Shown: piece by piece, positions 9,589 through 18,120 of the stretch | Layout of the letters: each line of letters begins with the position of its first letter | Numbering within the stretch: position 1 is the stretch's first letter | Source: Arthrobacter sp. zg-Y1171 | GTDB taxonomy: Bacteria; Actinomycetota; Actinomycetes; Actinomycetales; Micrococcaceae | NCBI RefSeq assembly: GCF_025244845.1 | Contig: NZ_CP104264.1 | Location: 1,984,001-2,048,000, forward strand | Length of the DNA stretch: 64,000 bases | Direction of reading: 5' to 3' | Program-made: the position numbers and the translations under genes | Notes under the pieces: model-generated | What the model was told of the DNA's origin: nothing | The model's database searches: none | Seen by the model: only the letters and a program-made list of their open reading frames with translations

Positions 9589-9674
9589 GCCTCCAGTCTG
9601 CCACCGGGAATGCCGCCGGCCGGAATATTGTTGGATCGGGCAACAATCCATTTCGACGAAGAGGAGCAACCATC

Positions 9675-9947
9675 GTGGCTGCCACTGCTGAAGCTTTCAC
9701 CCCCGCAACCGGAACCATCACCATGTTCTCCACCTCATGGTGCGGATACTGCCGGCGCCTGAAGTCCCAGCTGGATGCCCAGGGCATCGGCTACACCGAG
9801 GTCAACATCGAGGACGTGGAAGGTACTGCGGAGCTGGTGGCCTCGCTCAACGGCGGCAACCAGACCGTCCCGACCGTGATTTTCCCGGACGGTTCCGCGG
9901 CCACCAACCCTTCCGCTTCCGAGGTGAAGTCCCGCCTCGGCCTCTAG
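9675..9947 (+). CDS. mrx1: Mycoredoxin (glutaredoxin-like, CGYC active site)
   Basis: 90 residues from a GTG start, with a GAGGAG ribosome binding site about ten bases upstream. The thioredoxin-fold active site is SWCGYC (Cys23 and Cys26), followed by RRLKSQLDAQGIGYTEVNI and the cis-proline loop TVPTVIFPDGS. A CGYC motif is characteristic of actinobacterial mycoredoxin-1, which reduces mycothiol mixed disulfides using mycothiol as electron donor. This fits the mycothiol-dependent dehydrogenase at 11838. Convergent with no gene; a GC-rich inverted repeat (9954-9966) after the stop might end transcription, although no T-run follows. Confidence 0.9.
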   Translation: MAATAEAFTPATGTITMFSTSWCGYCRRLKSQLDAQGIGYTEVNIEDVEGTAELVASLNGGNQTVPTVIFPDGSAATNPSASEVKSRLGL

Positions 9948-9989
9948 GCGGTAGGCCCCTCGGGCCCGGCGGACGGCGGAACCGCGTGC

Positions 9990-10017
9990 TTGACTCACGG
10001 TTACTGAGTAGTAGTGT
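9990..10017 (+). promoter_or_regulatory. Probable sigma-70-type promoter for the secreted protein gene
   Basis: TTGACT and TAGTGT are separated by 16 bases and lie about 50 bases before the ATG at 10066. Both hexamers are close to the vegetative consensus. A purine-rich GAAGGAGCGAG ribosome binding site follows. Confidence 0.5.
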
Positions 10018-10065
10018 GGGGGCTCTTCCAGAGGGAACGGTACTACCGGGACACGAAGGAGCGAG

Positions 10066-10575
10066 ATGAAGACCACGACGACGCGGACCGCCGTCCTTTT
10101 GTCGACAGCCGGACTGATCGCCGGTTCCGCGGTTTTTGCGGCACCGGCCTCAGCGGCTGTCACCGAATGTGAACCCGGGTCCACATCAACCACCTTCACC
10201 GGGTCCACCACAAGCCGGGAAACAGTCGGCACGGCAACGCTCACGAACAGTTCCACGGTCACTGCACCTGTCGCGCTCACCAGTGAACGTTCCGTGACCA
10301 GCCAGGCGTCTTCCAAGGGGACGATACCGCTCAGCGCGATCCTCCCCGCAGTGCGGACCGAGGTCACCCCGCTGGCGTTCGAAACCGCCAGCTGGCGTGC
10401 CGGACAGTCGGTATTCCAACTAACCTTGCCGGCGGGCCAGTCACACGATGTGACATACGGGTTCAACCTGATGTCGTTTTCCGGTTCACAGCAGGAATGT
10501 GGACTCGACGGACGCTTCGGTCCCGCAACGGACTTCAGCGGAACCGTTCCAACCGGAACCTACGTAGACTTCTAG
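10066..10575 (+). CDS. Secreted protein of unknown function
   Basis: 169 residues. The N-terminus is a Sec signal peptide: MKTTTTR, then a hydrophobic core TAVLLSTAGLIAGSAVFA, with likely cleavage after PASA. The mature part is Ser/Thr-rich, probably beta-structured, with two cysteines (near residue 35 and in QQECGLDG) that could form a disulfide. It has a strong ribosome binding site and a recognisable promoter. Its stop is 31 bases from the stop of the convergent dehydrogenase. No domain recognised. Confidence 0.8.
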   Translation: MKTTTTRTAVLLSTAGLIAGSAVFAAPASAAVTECEPGSTSTTFTGSTTSRETVGTATLTNSSTVTAPVALTSERSVTSQASSKGTIPLSAILPAVRTEVTPLAFETASWRAGQSVFQLTLPAGQSHDVTYGFNLMSFSGSQQECGLDGRFGPATDFSGTVPTGTYVDF

Positions 10576-10606
10576 CGCCGCGGGTGGGAACCTGCCGGGC
10601 GGTGAG

Positions 10607-11623
10607 TCAGGGACGCAGCAGGGCCTTTATGGTGCGCCGTTCATCCATGGCCCGGTAGCCTTCCGCGGCCTCGCCCAGCGGCAGCTCCAGGGTAAAGACC
10701 TTCCCCGGGTTGATCTTGCGCTGCAGGATCAACCCCATGAGCTCGGGCAGGAACCGGCGCACCGGTGCCGGGCCGCCCAGCAGGTGAATCTCCGCGAAAA
10801 AGAGCTGTTCCCCGGGCAGCTGCACGCCGTGCGGCACCCCCACGTAGCCCATATGGCCGCCGGGGCGGGTGCAGCCGATACCCTGCAGCATCGAGGCCTG
10901 GGTCCCCACTGCCTCCACGACGCTGTGGGCGCCCAGCCCGCCGGTCAGTTCGCGCACCGCTGCTACGCCGTCGTCGCCGCGTTCCTGGACGATGTCCGTG
11001 GCTCCGAACTCCCGCGCCAGTTCCTGACGGTCCGCGTGGCCGCTCATGGCGATGATCCGTTCGGCGCCCATCTGCCGGGCGGCCAGCACGGCCAGGAGAC
11101 CCACCGCGCCGTCGCCCACAACCGCAACTGTCTTGCCGGGCCCGGCTTCGGCCGCCGCCGCACCGAACCAGCCCGTCCCGAGCACGTCCGAAGCGGCGAG
11201 CAGTGAGGGGATCACGTCTGCATCCGGCGGGTCCGCCGTCGCCACGAGTGTGCCGTCCGCGAGGGGAACACGCAGATACTCGGCCTGCGCTCCGCCGACG
11301 CCGGCGGCGTGGACACACCGGCTCTGATACCCCGCGGCGCAGATCTCGCAGGTGTTGTCGGAGGCGAAAAACGAGCCCACCACAAACTGGCCCGGCCGGA
11401 TCAGCGAAACCGCTGCCCCGGTTTCTTCGACTATGCCCACGTATTCATGCCCCATCGGGCGCGGGCGGCGCACCGGGTCGATGCCCCGGTACGGCCACAG
11501 GTCCGATCCGCAGACGCAGGCCGCCACCACTCGCAGGATGGCGTCAGTGGGTTCCTGGAGTGCCGGCCGGGGGACATCCTCCACCCGGACATCCCGCTCT
11601 CCGTACAACAGGGTTCCTAGCAT
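10607..11623 (-). CDS. Zinc-dependent medium-chain alcohol dehydrogenase family protein
   Basis: 338 residues from the ATG at 11623 (MLGTLLYGERDV). The catalytic zinc ligands are visible in CVCGSDLWPYRG and GHEYVGIVEE. The NAD(P) fold follows at VAVVGDGAVGLLAVLAARQM. The structural-zinc lobe is reduced: DNTCEICAAGYQSRC keeps three cysteines. LLGGPAPVRRFLPELMGLIL lies near the C-terminus. Substrate unknown. The long leader before the next gene (11624-11837) appears to hold divergent promoters for this gene and the mycothiol dehydrogenase. Confidence 0.87.
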   Translation of the reverse strand: MLGTLLYGERDVRVEDVPRPALQEPTDAILRVVAACVCGSDLWPYRGIDPVRRPRPMGHEYVGIVEETGAAVSLIRPGQFVVGSFFASDNTCEICAAGYQSRCVHAAGVGGAQAEYLRVPLADGTLVATADPPDADVIPSLLAASDVLGTGWFGAAAAEAGPGKTVAVVGDGAVGLLAVLAARQMGAERIIAMSGHADRQELAREFGATDIVQERGDDGVAAVRELTGGLGAHSVVEAVGTQASMLQGIGCTRPGGHMGYVGVPHGVQLPGEQLFFAEIHLLGGPAPVRRFLPELMGLILQRKINPGKVFTLELPLGEAAEGYRAMDERRTIKALLRP

Positions 11624-11837
11624 GGGGGCACTTCCTGGTGTTGGCGGCCGGCAGACTCCGGACCCGTTCCTGCCTTCCATGCTAGGACGGTACCCGGTCC
11701 GGCGGCAGGCCCTGACGGTTGAGCCGGGAGCGGAAGGGTAATTCCCGCTTCGCTCCCAGCGCCCCGGGTCCATAGGATGGGAAGCGGGATGCTGGACTCA
11801 GGCGTCCCGCCCGGACATCGAAAGAGGCAGCACACTC

Positions 11838-12923
11838 ATGGTTCATAAGGTTCAGGCCGTAGTCGTCAAGGAAAAGAACGCCCCCGTCTCCCTGGAGACC
11901 ATCCTGGTTCCGGATCCCGGGCCCGGCGAAGCGCTGGTGGACATCCTCACCTGCGGCGTCTGCCATACCGACCTGCACTACAAGCAGGGCGCCATCAATG
12001 ATGACTATCCGTTCCTGCTCGGGCACGAAGCCACCGGCGTCGTGTCCGCCGTCGGCCCCGACGTGACCGAGGTAGCCCCCGGCGACCGCGTGGTGCTGAA
12101 CTGGCGCGCTGTCTGCGGCGAATGCCGTGCCTGCCGCAAGGGTGAGCCGCAGTACTGCTTCAACACCGCCAACGCCACGCAGAAGATGACCTTGGAGGAC
12201 GGCACCGAGCTGACGCCCGCGCTGGGCATCGGTGCCTTCGCCGAGAAGACCCTCGTGGCCGCCGGCCAGTGCACCAAGGTGGACGACGACGTCGACGCCG
12301 CCGCGGTGGGCCTGCTCGGCTGCGGCGTGATGGCCGGCATCGGCGCCGCCATTAACACCGGCGCCGTACAGCGCGGAGAATCCGTGGCCGTCATCGGCTG
12401 CGGCGGCGTAGGCATTGCCGCCGTCGCCGGCGCGAAGCTGGCCGGAGCCACCACCATCATCGCCGTGGACATCGACCCGGCCAAGGTCGAACTGGCCATG
12501 GCCCAGGGCGCTACGCACGGCATCAACTCCAAGGACGAAGATCCGGTGGAAGCCATCCGCGCCCTCACCGGCGGCTTCGGCGCCGACGTCGTGATTGACG
12601 CGGTGGGACGCCCGGAAACGTATAAGCAGGCCTTCTACGCCCGCGACCTCGCCGGCCGCGTGGTGCTGGTGGGTGTGCCGAACCCGGAGATGAAGATCGA
12701 ACTGCCGCTGGCGGATGTGTTCGGCCGCGGCGGCTCCCTGAAGTCCTCCTGGTACGGCGACTGCCTGCCCTCCCGGGACTTCCCCATGCTGGTGGAGCAG
12801 TACAAGCTCGGCCGGCTGGACCTGGATGCCTTCGTCACCGAGCGCATCGGCCTGGGCGACATCGAGGAAGCCTTCACCAAGATGCATGACGGCAAGGTCC
12901 TGCGTTCGGTGGTGGAACTGTAA
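11838..12923 (+). CDS. mscR: S-(hydroxymethyl)mycothiol dehydrogenase (formaldehyde detoxification)
   Basis: 361 residues, zinc-dependent medium-chain dehydrogenase. Catalytic zinc ligands sit in [10 protein letters not shown] and [10 protein letters not shown]; the structural zinc cluster is in [15 protein letters not shown]; the coenzyme fold is [20 protein letters not shown]. The N-terminus ([20 protein letters not shown]) matches mycothiol-dependent formaldehyde dehydrogenases. It would oxidise the spontaneous formaldehyde-mycothiol adduct and may also reduce S-nitrosomycothiol. The following MBL gene starts inside its stop codon (TAATG), a pairing also found in mycobacteria (Rv2259-Rv2260). 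Confidence 0.92.
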   Translation: MVHKVQAVVVKEKNAPVSLETILVPDPGPGEALVDILTCGVCHTDLHYKQGAINDDYPFLLGHEATGVVSAVGPDVTEVAPGDRVVLNWRAVCGECRACRKGEPQYCFNTANATQKMTLEDGTELTPALGIGAFAEKTLVAAGQCTKVDDDVDAAAVGLLGCGVMAGIGAAINTGAVQRGESVAVIGCGGVGIAAVAGAKLAGATTIIAVDIDPAKVELAMAQGATHGINSKDEDPVEAIRALTGGFGADVVIDAVGRPETYKQAFYARDLAGRVVLVGVPNPEMKIELPLADVFGRGGSLKSSWYGDCLPSRDFPMLVEQYKLGRLDLDAFVTERIGLGDIEEAFTKMHDGKVLRSVVEL

Positions 12924-13564
12924 TGTTCCGCATCGACAACGTGGTCACCTCGGGAACCTTCTCCCTGGACGGCGGCACCTGGGGCGTGGACAACAACGTC
13001 TGGATTGTCGGCGACGACGCCCAGGTGATCGTCATCGACCCCGCCCACAACATCAACGCGGTAGCCGAAGCCGTGGGTGACCGGGAGGTCATGGCCATCC
13101 TGCTCACCCACGGGCACGACGACCACATCCGCGCCGTCGGCGAAGCCCGGGACCGCTTCAGCGCCCCGGTGTTCCTGCACGCCGCGGACCGGATGCTGTG
13201 GGACGCCGTGTTCCCCGACGAGGGACCGGACGATGTGATCGAGGACGGCGACACGTTCGAGATTGCCGGCCATACCCTGCGCGCCCTGCACACGCCGGGC
13301 CACTCCCCCGGATCGGTCTGCTTCTCGCTGGCCGCCGGCGAGGACGTTCCGGAGCCGGTGGTCTTCAGCGGCGACACACTGTTTAGCGGCGGCCCCGGCG
13401 CCACCGGCCGTTCCTACAGCGATTTCCCGACCATCATCGAGTCCATCCGGGAACGGCTGCTGACGCTGCCGGCGGAGACGAAGGTGCTCACCGGGCACGG
13501 GGATTCGACGTCGATCGCCGCCGAAGGTCCGCATCTGCAGGAATGGATCGACCGGGGACACTAG
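12923..13564 (+). CDS. MBL-fold metallo-hydrolase coupled to mscR
   Basis: 213 residues. The metal-binding signature THGHDDHIRA and the downstream HTPGHSPGSVC and SGDTLFSGG blocks are typical of glyoxalase-II-like MBL hydrolases. Its ATG overlaps the stop of mscR by one base, so translation is almost certainly coupled. By position it could hydrolyse S-formylmycothiol, the product of MscR, in the way glyoxalase II acts on glutathione thioesters; that is inference from gene pairing. Cytosolic, no signal peptide. Confidence 0.9.
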   Translation: MFRIDNVVTSGTFSLDGGTWGVDNNVWIVGDDAQVIVIDPAHNINAVAEAVGDREVMAILLTHGHDDHIRAVGEARDRFSAPVFLHAADRMLWDAVFPDEGPDDVIEDGDTFEIAGHTLRALHTPGHSPGSVCFSLAAGEDVPEPVVFSGDTLFSGGPGATGRSYSDFPTIIESIRERLLTLPAETKVLTGHGDSTSIAAEGPHLQEWIDRGH

Positions 13565-13619
13565 GACTCGCCGCGATCTTCCATGCGCATGCCTTGACCG
13601 CCCGGGTTAGGGTATGCGC

Positions 13620-14168
13620 ATGGGGGATCACCGCGAGATGCTGCTGGATTTGTCCGTGGACGAGAGTTCTGCCGAAGCGCGGATGTGCGAGGTGCGGAAC
13701 TGGTTCCGTGCCAATGGCTGGAGTGCACCCGCACCCGATAACTACGATCCGCGCCACATCGAGCATATTTCCGACGGGCCGGGTCCCCGTTTGAGGGAGC
13801 AGCTGGATTCCCGCTCGCCGCACTTTGTCTTCACTTTCATTCCCGGCCGTGATTTCTATTACGCAGGGTCTGTGGGCGGGCCCCAGTGCCGGGAATGCGG
13901 CGAATACCGGGACTTCGACGAAGCTGCCGGGATGATTCAGGAGTGGCTGGACTCGCACCGCGAACCGGAGCTTACCTGTCCGAGCTGTTCATGGAAGGCG
14001 CCCTGGGGGAACTGGGACCTGAGCTGGTCCCTGGTGCTTTCCGCGTTGGCCGTCATCATCCATCAGGACTCCCAGACCCCGGATCCGCAGGAACTGTCCC
14101 GGCATCTTACGGAGCAGCTGCAGGCGGATCTCGGCGGGCGCTGGGTGCTTATGCACTTCAAGGGTTAA
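13620..14168 (+). CDS. Conserved protein with zinc-ribbon-like CxxC pair (paralogue 1)
   Basis: 182 residues. The N-terminal block HREMLLDLSVDESSAEA and the two CxxC motifs (CREC, Cys90/93; CPSC, Cys120/123) align with the protein at 22171, so the two form a family. I chose the ATG at 13620 over the one six bases upstream because it matches the start of that paralogue. The cysteine spacing suggests a zinc ribbon. The C-terminus ends LQADLGGRWVLMHFKG, also shared with the paralogue. No known domain recognised. Function unknown. Confidence 0.8.
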   Translation: MGDHREMLLDLSVDESSAEARMCEVRNWFRANGWSAPAPDNYDPRHIEHISDGPGPRLREQLDSRSPHFVFTFIPGRDFYYAGSVGGPQCRECGEYRDFDEAAGMIQEWLDSHREPELTCPSCSWKAPWGNWDLSWSLVLSALAVIIHQDSQTPDPQELSRHLTEQLQADLGGRWVLMHFKG

Positions 14169-14230
14169 GACTTTGCCAACCGTATCCGCAGGCCCTTGTA
14201 TCGGGTGTTATCCCGCCGGAAACTGAACTT

Positions 14231-15049
14231 ATGGCCCTGCAAATCAGTCCCGCTTTCTGGAAGCTCCTGCCGGAGCTGCGCTATGAACCCACGCCTCGGC
14301 GTATCCGTGCGCAGCTCGGCGGCAACACCGTGGTGGATTCCACCAATACGGTGCTGGCCTACGAGCCGAGGCGGGTCACCCCTATCTACGCCGTACCCGC
14401 CGGGGATATCTCAGCGGAGGTGACGGCTGCTTCGGAACCCGACGGCGATCCGCTGGCCGATGTGCCGCCCGGCGCCCTGATGGACCCGCGCTACCCGTTC
14501 TCCGCGCACACTGCCCCCGGCCAGCCACTGGACCTGCGTGCAGGAGCGCATGAGCTGCCCGGTGCCGGGTTCCGTCCGGATGATGCAGATCTTGGCGGGT
14601 ATGTGCTGCTCGACTTCAATGCGTTCGACCGGTGGCTGGAGGAAGACCAGGTGGTCGAGGGACACCCCCGGGATCCTTTCCACCGGGTCGACGCCGTGGA
14701 CTCCTCGAGAGCCGTGCGGGTGCATCTGGGCGGACAACTGCTGGCCGAGACCCGGCAGCCGCTGCTCGTGTACGAAACCATGCTTCCGCCGCGGACCTAC
14801 TTTCCGCGCAGGGACGTGGACTGGGATGTCCTCAACGCATCGAGCTTCCGGTCCGTCTGCCCGTACAAGGGGACGGCGAACTACTGGTCGGTGACCGGGC
14901 ATCCGGCGGGAACGGACCTGGCCTGGTCGTTTGAACGGGTGCTTCCGGATTCGGCGCAGCTCAAGGACCGGGTCTCGTTCTTCGACGAGCGCACCGAGGT
15001 CTACGTGGACGACGCCAAGCAGGAGATCAATTCCCTGTTCCGCTTCTAA
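14231..15049 (+). CDS. Double DUF427 domain protein
   Basis: 272 residues. Two copies of the DUF427 fold are visible: the first around residues 20-110 (RIRAQLGGNTVVDSTNTVLA, then EPRRVTPIYAVP), the second around 160-255 (RAVRVHLGGQLLAETRQPLL, then MLPPRTYFPRRDV, CPYKGTANYWSV). The Cys-Pro-Tyr-Lys-Gly stretch is the best conserved family motif. The ATG at 14231 follows a weak leader 62 bases after the preceding stop. DUF427 proteins are of unknown biochemical function. Confidence 0.88.
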   Translation: MALQISPAFWKLLPELRYEPTPRRIRAQLGGNTVVDSTNTVLAYEPRRVTPIYAVPAGDISAEVTAASEPDGDPLADVPPGALMDPRYPFSAHTAPGQPLDLRAGAHELPGAGFRPDDADLGGYVLLDFNAFDRWLEEDQVVEGHPRDPFHRVDAVDSSRAVRVHLGGQLLAETRQPLLVYETMLPPRTYFPRRDVDWDVLNASSFRSVCPYKGTANYWSVTGHPAGTDLAWSFERVLPDSAQLKDRVSFFDERTEVYVDDAKQEINSLFRF

Positions 15050-15056
15050 GGCTGCT

Positions 15057-15446
15057 TCAGTCCGCCGTATCCGCGATCTGGATGAGGTTGCCCACGGTGT
15101 CGGAGAAAACCGCCGTCGTTATCGGTCCCATCCGGGTAGGCGGCTGAGTGAAAGCCACGCCCAGGTCCAATAGCCGGTGATATTCGTCCTCGACGCTGTC
15201 CACAGCGAAGGAAGTGAACGGGATCCCGTCCGCTACCAGCGCCTCCGTGAACGGCGCAACGGCGGGATGCCCGGTCGGCTCGAGCAGCAGTTCCACCCCG
15301 GCGTCCTCCCCCGGCACCCTCACGGTCAGCCAGCGCGCCCCGCCCGCCCGCACATCCTGCCGCTGTTCGAATCCCAGCACCCGCGTGTAAAAATCCAGTG
15401 CCTTATCTTGGTCGTCCACAAAAATACTGGTCACCACAATCCTCAT
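15057..15446 (-). CDS. VOC (glyoxalase superfamily) protein
   Basis: 129 residues. The N-terminal strand-helix VVTSIFVDDQDKALDFYTRV and the motif LGFEQRQDVRAGGARWLTV are classic for VOC proteins, and the C-terminal strand TAVFSDTVGNLIQIAD completes the second module. It converges with the DUF427 gene, with seven bases between stops. Probably a cytosolic dimer. Substrate unknown. Confidence 0.87.
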   Translation of the reverse strand: MRIVVTSIFVDDQDKALDFYTRVLGFEQRQDVRAGGARWLTVRVPGEDAGVELLLEPTGHPAVAPFTEALVADGIPFTSFAVDSVEDEYHRLLDLGVAFTQPPTRMGPITTAVFSDTVGNLIQIADTAD

Positions 15447-15541
15447 GGTTGCTCCCTATCTGTTCGGGTTTTCACGTGCCGGCTATCCGGGAGTTCCGTC
15501 GGCACACGGCCAGTATCCGGTGCGCCAGGCAAATGCGGGAG

Positions 15542-15608
15542 AGGTGGTCCTGTCAAACCCCCGGCTGTGCAGGGCACTGGCCGCTGATAAGCGGGATTTG
15601 TAGCGTTG
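15542..15608 (+). promoter_or_regulatory. MmyB-type regulatory element, copy A
   Basis: This 67-base block aligns without gaps to 18121-18187, the region upstream of the SDR gene adjacent to the MmyB-like regulator; I count 54 of 67 identical. Shared cores include GGTCCTGTCA, CCCCCGGCTG, CAGGGC, CTGGCCG and GTAGCGTTG. The CCTGTC half-site is present; the matching GACAGG half is degenerate here (GCAGGG). It ends 37 bases before the ATG at 15646 and probably contains that promoter. Confidence 0.75.
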
Positions 15609-15645
15609 ATGCCCCAACGCCGACATCAGAACGGAAGACCACACC

Positions 15646-15921
15646 ATGTCAACGCCCAATGAATCGTACGAACTCGCCCGCCGCCGCGTCATCGCGAAGA
15701 CCATCTACAAGGGGGTGGTCGGTCTCTGGCTGCTGCTCGCGGTCCTTCAGGTCGCTATCTGGTACTTCACGACGCCGGACGGCTACTTCTGGCCGGTCTG
15801 GCCGATCCTGGGAACTCTTGTCGCCGCAGTCATTGCGGGGATCCCCGTCTACGCAGGCCGTCCCGCCATATCGGATCGCCGTATTGAAGCCGAAGTGGCT
15901 CGGATGCGGCGAAACGGCTGA
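15646..15921 (+). CDS. Small 2TM-domain membrane protein
   Basis: 91 residues: a charged helical N-terminus (ESYELARRRVIAKTIYKGVV), a membrane segment (GLWLLLAVLQVAIWYF), a short PDGYFWPVWP turn, a second membrane segment and a basic tail (RIEAEVARMRRNG). This is the layout of 2TM-domain proteins. It is the first gene after regulatory element copy A and appears to head a short operon with the small membrane gene at 15943. Function unknown. Confidence 0.8.
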   Translation: MSTPNESYELARRRVIAKTIYKGVVGLWLLLAVLQVAIWYFTTPDGYFWPVWPILGTLVAAVIAGIPVYAGRPAISDRRIEAEVARMRRNG

Positions 15922-15942
15922 CCAGTACCAGGAGAGGACATC

Positions 15943-16122
15943 ATGCTCGACAGCACTCACCAGGTCATCGCCGGCGTCGTTCTCCTCACCGTCCTCGGCC
16001 AGGATCCCGCACGGCCCAACGGAGCCATTATGCTTCTCTGGATTGGAGCGGCTGTGCTGGGCGTCGGCGTGCTGGCCGCCGGCGTCGGCCTCATCGTTCA
16101 GGGAGTCATGTCAGCGCCATGA
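15943..16122 (+). CDS. Small membrane protein of 59 residues
   Basis: Reads MLDSTHQVIAGVVLLTVLGQ, a polar PARPNG turn, then a second hydrophobic stretch MLLWIGAAVLGVGVLAAGVG, ending QGVMSAP. GGAGAGG lies about ten bases before the ATG. It starts 21 bases after the 2TM gene, and its stop region (CCATGA) runs directly into the SDR remnant, so the three were probably one operon. Two membrane helices; function unknown. Confidence 0.65.
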   Translation: MLDSTHQVIAGVVLLTVLGQDPARPNGAIMLLWIGAAVLGVGVLAAGVGLIVQGVMSAP

Positions 16123-16124
16123 AC

Positions 16125-16492
16125 ATGACTGAGACGGTTGCGCTGGTAACCGGAGCGAACAGGGGGCTGGGACGGGAATTCGTGATCCAGCTGGTTGAGC
16201 GGGTGCCTACGCTGCCGCGAAGGCCGCCGAGTGGCAGCTCACCAACAGCACGCGCCTGGAGCTTGCCGGCCAGGGCACACACGTGATGGGCGTGCACCTC
16301 TCTTCCACCGATACCGACATGATGAAGGGCTGGGACATTCCCAAGAACGACCCCCGCGTGATCATCTCGGATGTGCTCGATGCCCTGGTGAAGGGGTCGC
16401 ACGAGTTTTTGGATGCAGACACGCAAGCCGTCAAGGACCAGCTGAGCCTGCCTCCCGAAGCTTTTTACGCAGGCGTGGGCCCCTTCGCCTGA
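16125..16492 (+). pseudogene. Short-chain dehydrogenase remnant with internal deletion and frameshift
   Basis: The 5' part from the ATG at 16125 encodes an SDR N-terminus (TETVALVTGANRGLGREFVI), including the coenzyme-binding GxxxGxG. After about 26 codons the reading jumps: from 16205 another frame encodes the C-terminal part beginning AYAAAKAAEWQLTNSTRLEL, which retains the catalytic YxxxK, and runs to the stop at 16492. Roughly 120 central residues, including the catalytic Ser region, are missing. The gene can no longer make an active SDR. It sits downstream of regulatory element copy A. Confidence 0.85.
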
Positions 16493-17199
16493 GCCGCTGC
16501 CGGGGTTGAGATGACGGACCGTTGAGCGCGCTGCAGATTGCGGATGAGTTCCTCGCGGCTTTGTCCATCGACGTGGTGGTGCCACATCGGCGTACCGGGG
16601 CTGCTGCGCCAGGATTCGCTCAGGGGACTGTTATCAACTGCGTCGAATCCGAGATCGTCATAGAACCGGGTCACCAGTTCGACGGCCTCCGGATAGTCGC
16701 TGGAGACGACCAGCGCCTTACGGTCAGGTGCTCCGGCCGGTCGCGCCAGCCGCATGATGGCCGGCAGCGCGTCGCTGGGGACACGGAGGTGGAAGCGCTC
16801 ATGGAACTGGACGTGAGTGAACGCCTTGACGACCTTCGAAGCGGGCAGCTGTTCCTGACGTAACTCATGGACTGTCTTGAGCCCGGAGTCGACGTCGGGG
16901 AAGTTCCCGTCGCGCCAGACCATGTAATTGTTGTTATCGATCACGACCTTTCCTGCGAGTTCCCGCACCGGCAGCCGGTCACCGGGCGCGTACGGGAACG
17001 CGGTGACGGCGAAGTCAGCTGCAGCCGCAGCCTCTGCCGCGTAGGCTGCGCGTGCCCGCGGTCCCAAGTCCTTGACCAGCCGCTGTAAGGTTTCAGGTCC
17101 CCGCGAATTCGCGATAACGACGTCGTAGCCCGCCGCGGTTGCCACGCGGGCAAGCGTTGCTCCGGCCTGGCCCGCGCCGAGGATGCCGACAGTAGTCAC
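16465..17199 (-). CDS. F420-dependent NADP reductase-like oxidoreductase
   Basis: 244 residues from a GTG start at 17199, with GGGAG in the leader overlapping the end of the preceding gene. The Rossmann motif GILGAGQAGATLARVATAAG is followed by YDVVIANSRGPE, typical of the NADP-oxidoreductase coenzyme-F420-dependent family (PF03807). VVIDNNNYMVWRDG also fits. It is four bases downstream of the MmyB-like regulator and likely co-transcribed. Its 3' end overlaps the convergent SDR remnant by 28 bases. Whether it uses F420 is uncertain. Confidence 0.8.
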   Translation of the reverse strand: MTTVGILGAGQAGATLARVATAAGYDVVIANSRGPETLQRLVKDLGPRARAAYAAEAAAAADFAVTAFPYAPGDRLPVRELAGKVVIDNNNYMVWRDGNFPDVDSGLKTVHELRQEQLPASKVVKAFTHVQFHERFHLRVPSDALPAIMRLARPAGAPDRKALVVSSDYPEAVELVTRFYDDLGFDAVDNSPLSESWRSSPGTPMWHHHVDGQSREELIRNLQRAQRSVISTPAAAQAKGPTPA

Positions 17200-17203
17200 G
17201 GTT

Positions 17204-18076
17204 TCACTCCCTGGTTAACCCGGCGCCGGTTTGCGGATGTTCCTGGCTCGTGTTCGTTGAGAAGGCCGCGGAGGCAAGGAGCGCAAGTTTCTCAGCATTG
17301 TCGGAGCCGGCGTCGGGGTGGTAAATGACGAGCATCAGTCCGTCCGCTCCGTTGATGCCCAGGCGCTCCCGGTTGAGGGTCATTTCCCCGACCTGCGGGT
17401 GGTTGAGGCGCATCGGTGTGCCTCTCTGGGCCCGCACTTCATGCCGTGCCCACATTCGGCGGAAGTAGGGGCTCGCCAGCGAAAGCTCTCCGACGAGTTC
17501 GATGAAACGGGGATTGTCGACATCCTTGCCCACGGACTGCCGAAGGTTCGCAATGAAGCACTCCGTCACCACTTCCCACTCCGGATAAAGGGCCTGCTCG
17601 GCCGGGTCGAGGAACATGTCCCTCAGCTGGTTCCCCCCGAGATCAAGACGCGGTGAGAGCGCTTTCGCCAGGCTGTTTGCGGCCAGGATGTCAAAGTACC
17701 GGCCCTCGATGAAGGCGGGCTGGGCGAGCGAATCCAGCAGCTTGAGTGCACCAGCGGGAACGGTTTCCTTGGACGGCCGGCGAACGCGCTGCCGGGGAAC
17801 GTCCGCGACCAGCGTGAGCAGGTACGCGAGGTGCTCGTCGTCAAGTTGGAGCACGCGGGCGATGGACTCGAGGACCTGCACGGAGGGGTGCCGGTCCCGT
17901 CCACGCTCCAACCGCAGGTAGTAATCGGCGCTGATGCCGGCGAGCATGGCCACTTCCTCGCGCCGCAGTCCGGGCACGCGACGCACACCTATGTCCGGGA
18001 TGCCGGCCTGCTTCGGTGTTACCAGCTCGCGCCTGGCCCGCAGATAGTCGCCAAGGGCGTTCGATGTCTTACTCAT
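17204..18076 (-). CDS. XRE-family regulator with MmyB-like ligand-binding domain
   Basis: 290 residues. The N-terminal helix-turn-helix reads LGDYLRARRELVTP, then GLRREEVAMLAGISADYYLR and LERGRDRHPS, which is typical of this group. Residues ~105-260 form the MmyB-like ligand-binding domain (MLTR_LBD), with FDILAANSLAKAL and MTLNRERLG as markers. Family members commonly sit beside and regulate a divergent short-chain dehydrogenase, exactly as here. The shared element at 18121-18187 lies between the two starts and is the likely operator; a near copy is at 15542. Confidence 0.9.
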   Translation of the reverse strand: MSKTSNALGDYLRARRELVTPKQAGIPDIGVRRVPGLRREEVAMLAGISADYYLRLERGRDRHPSVQVLESIARVLQLDDEHLAYLLTLVADVPRQRVRRPSKETVPAGALKLLDSLAQPAFIEGRYFDILAANSLAKALSPRLDLGGNQLRDMFLDPAEQALYPEWEVVTECFIANLRQSVGKDVDNPRFIELVGELSLASPYFRRMWARHEVRAQRGTPMRLNHPQVGEMTLNRERLGINGADGLMLVIYHPDAGSDNAEKLALLASAAFSTNTSQEHPQTGAGLTRE

Positions 18077-18120
18077 GGGAGCCAGCCTAGGACCTGGCAG
18101 GGCGGTTGGGACAGCGGCAG

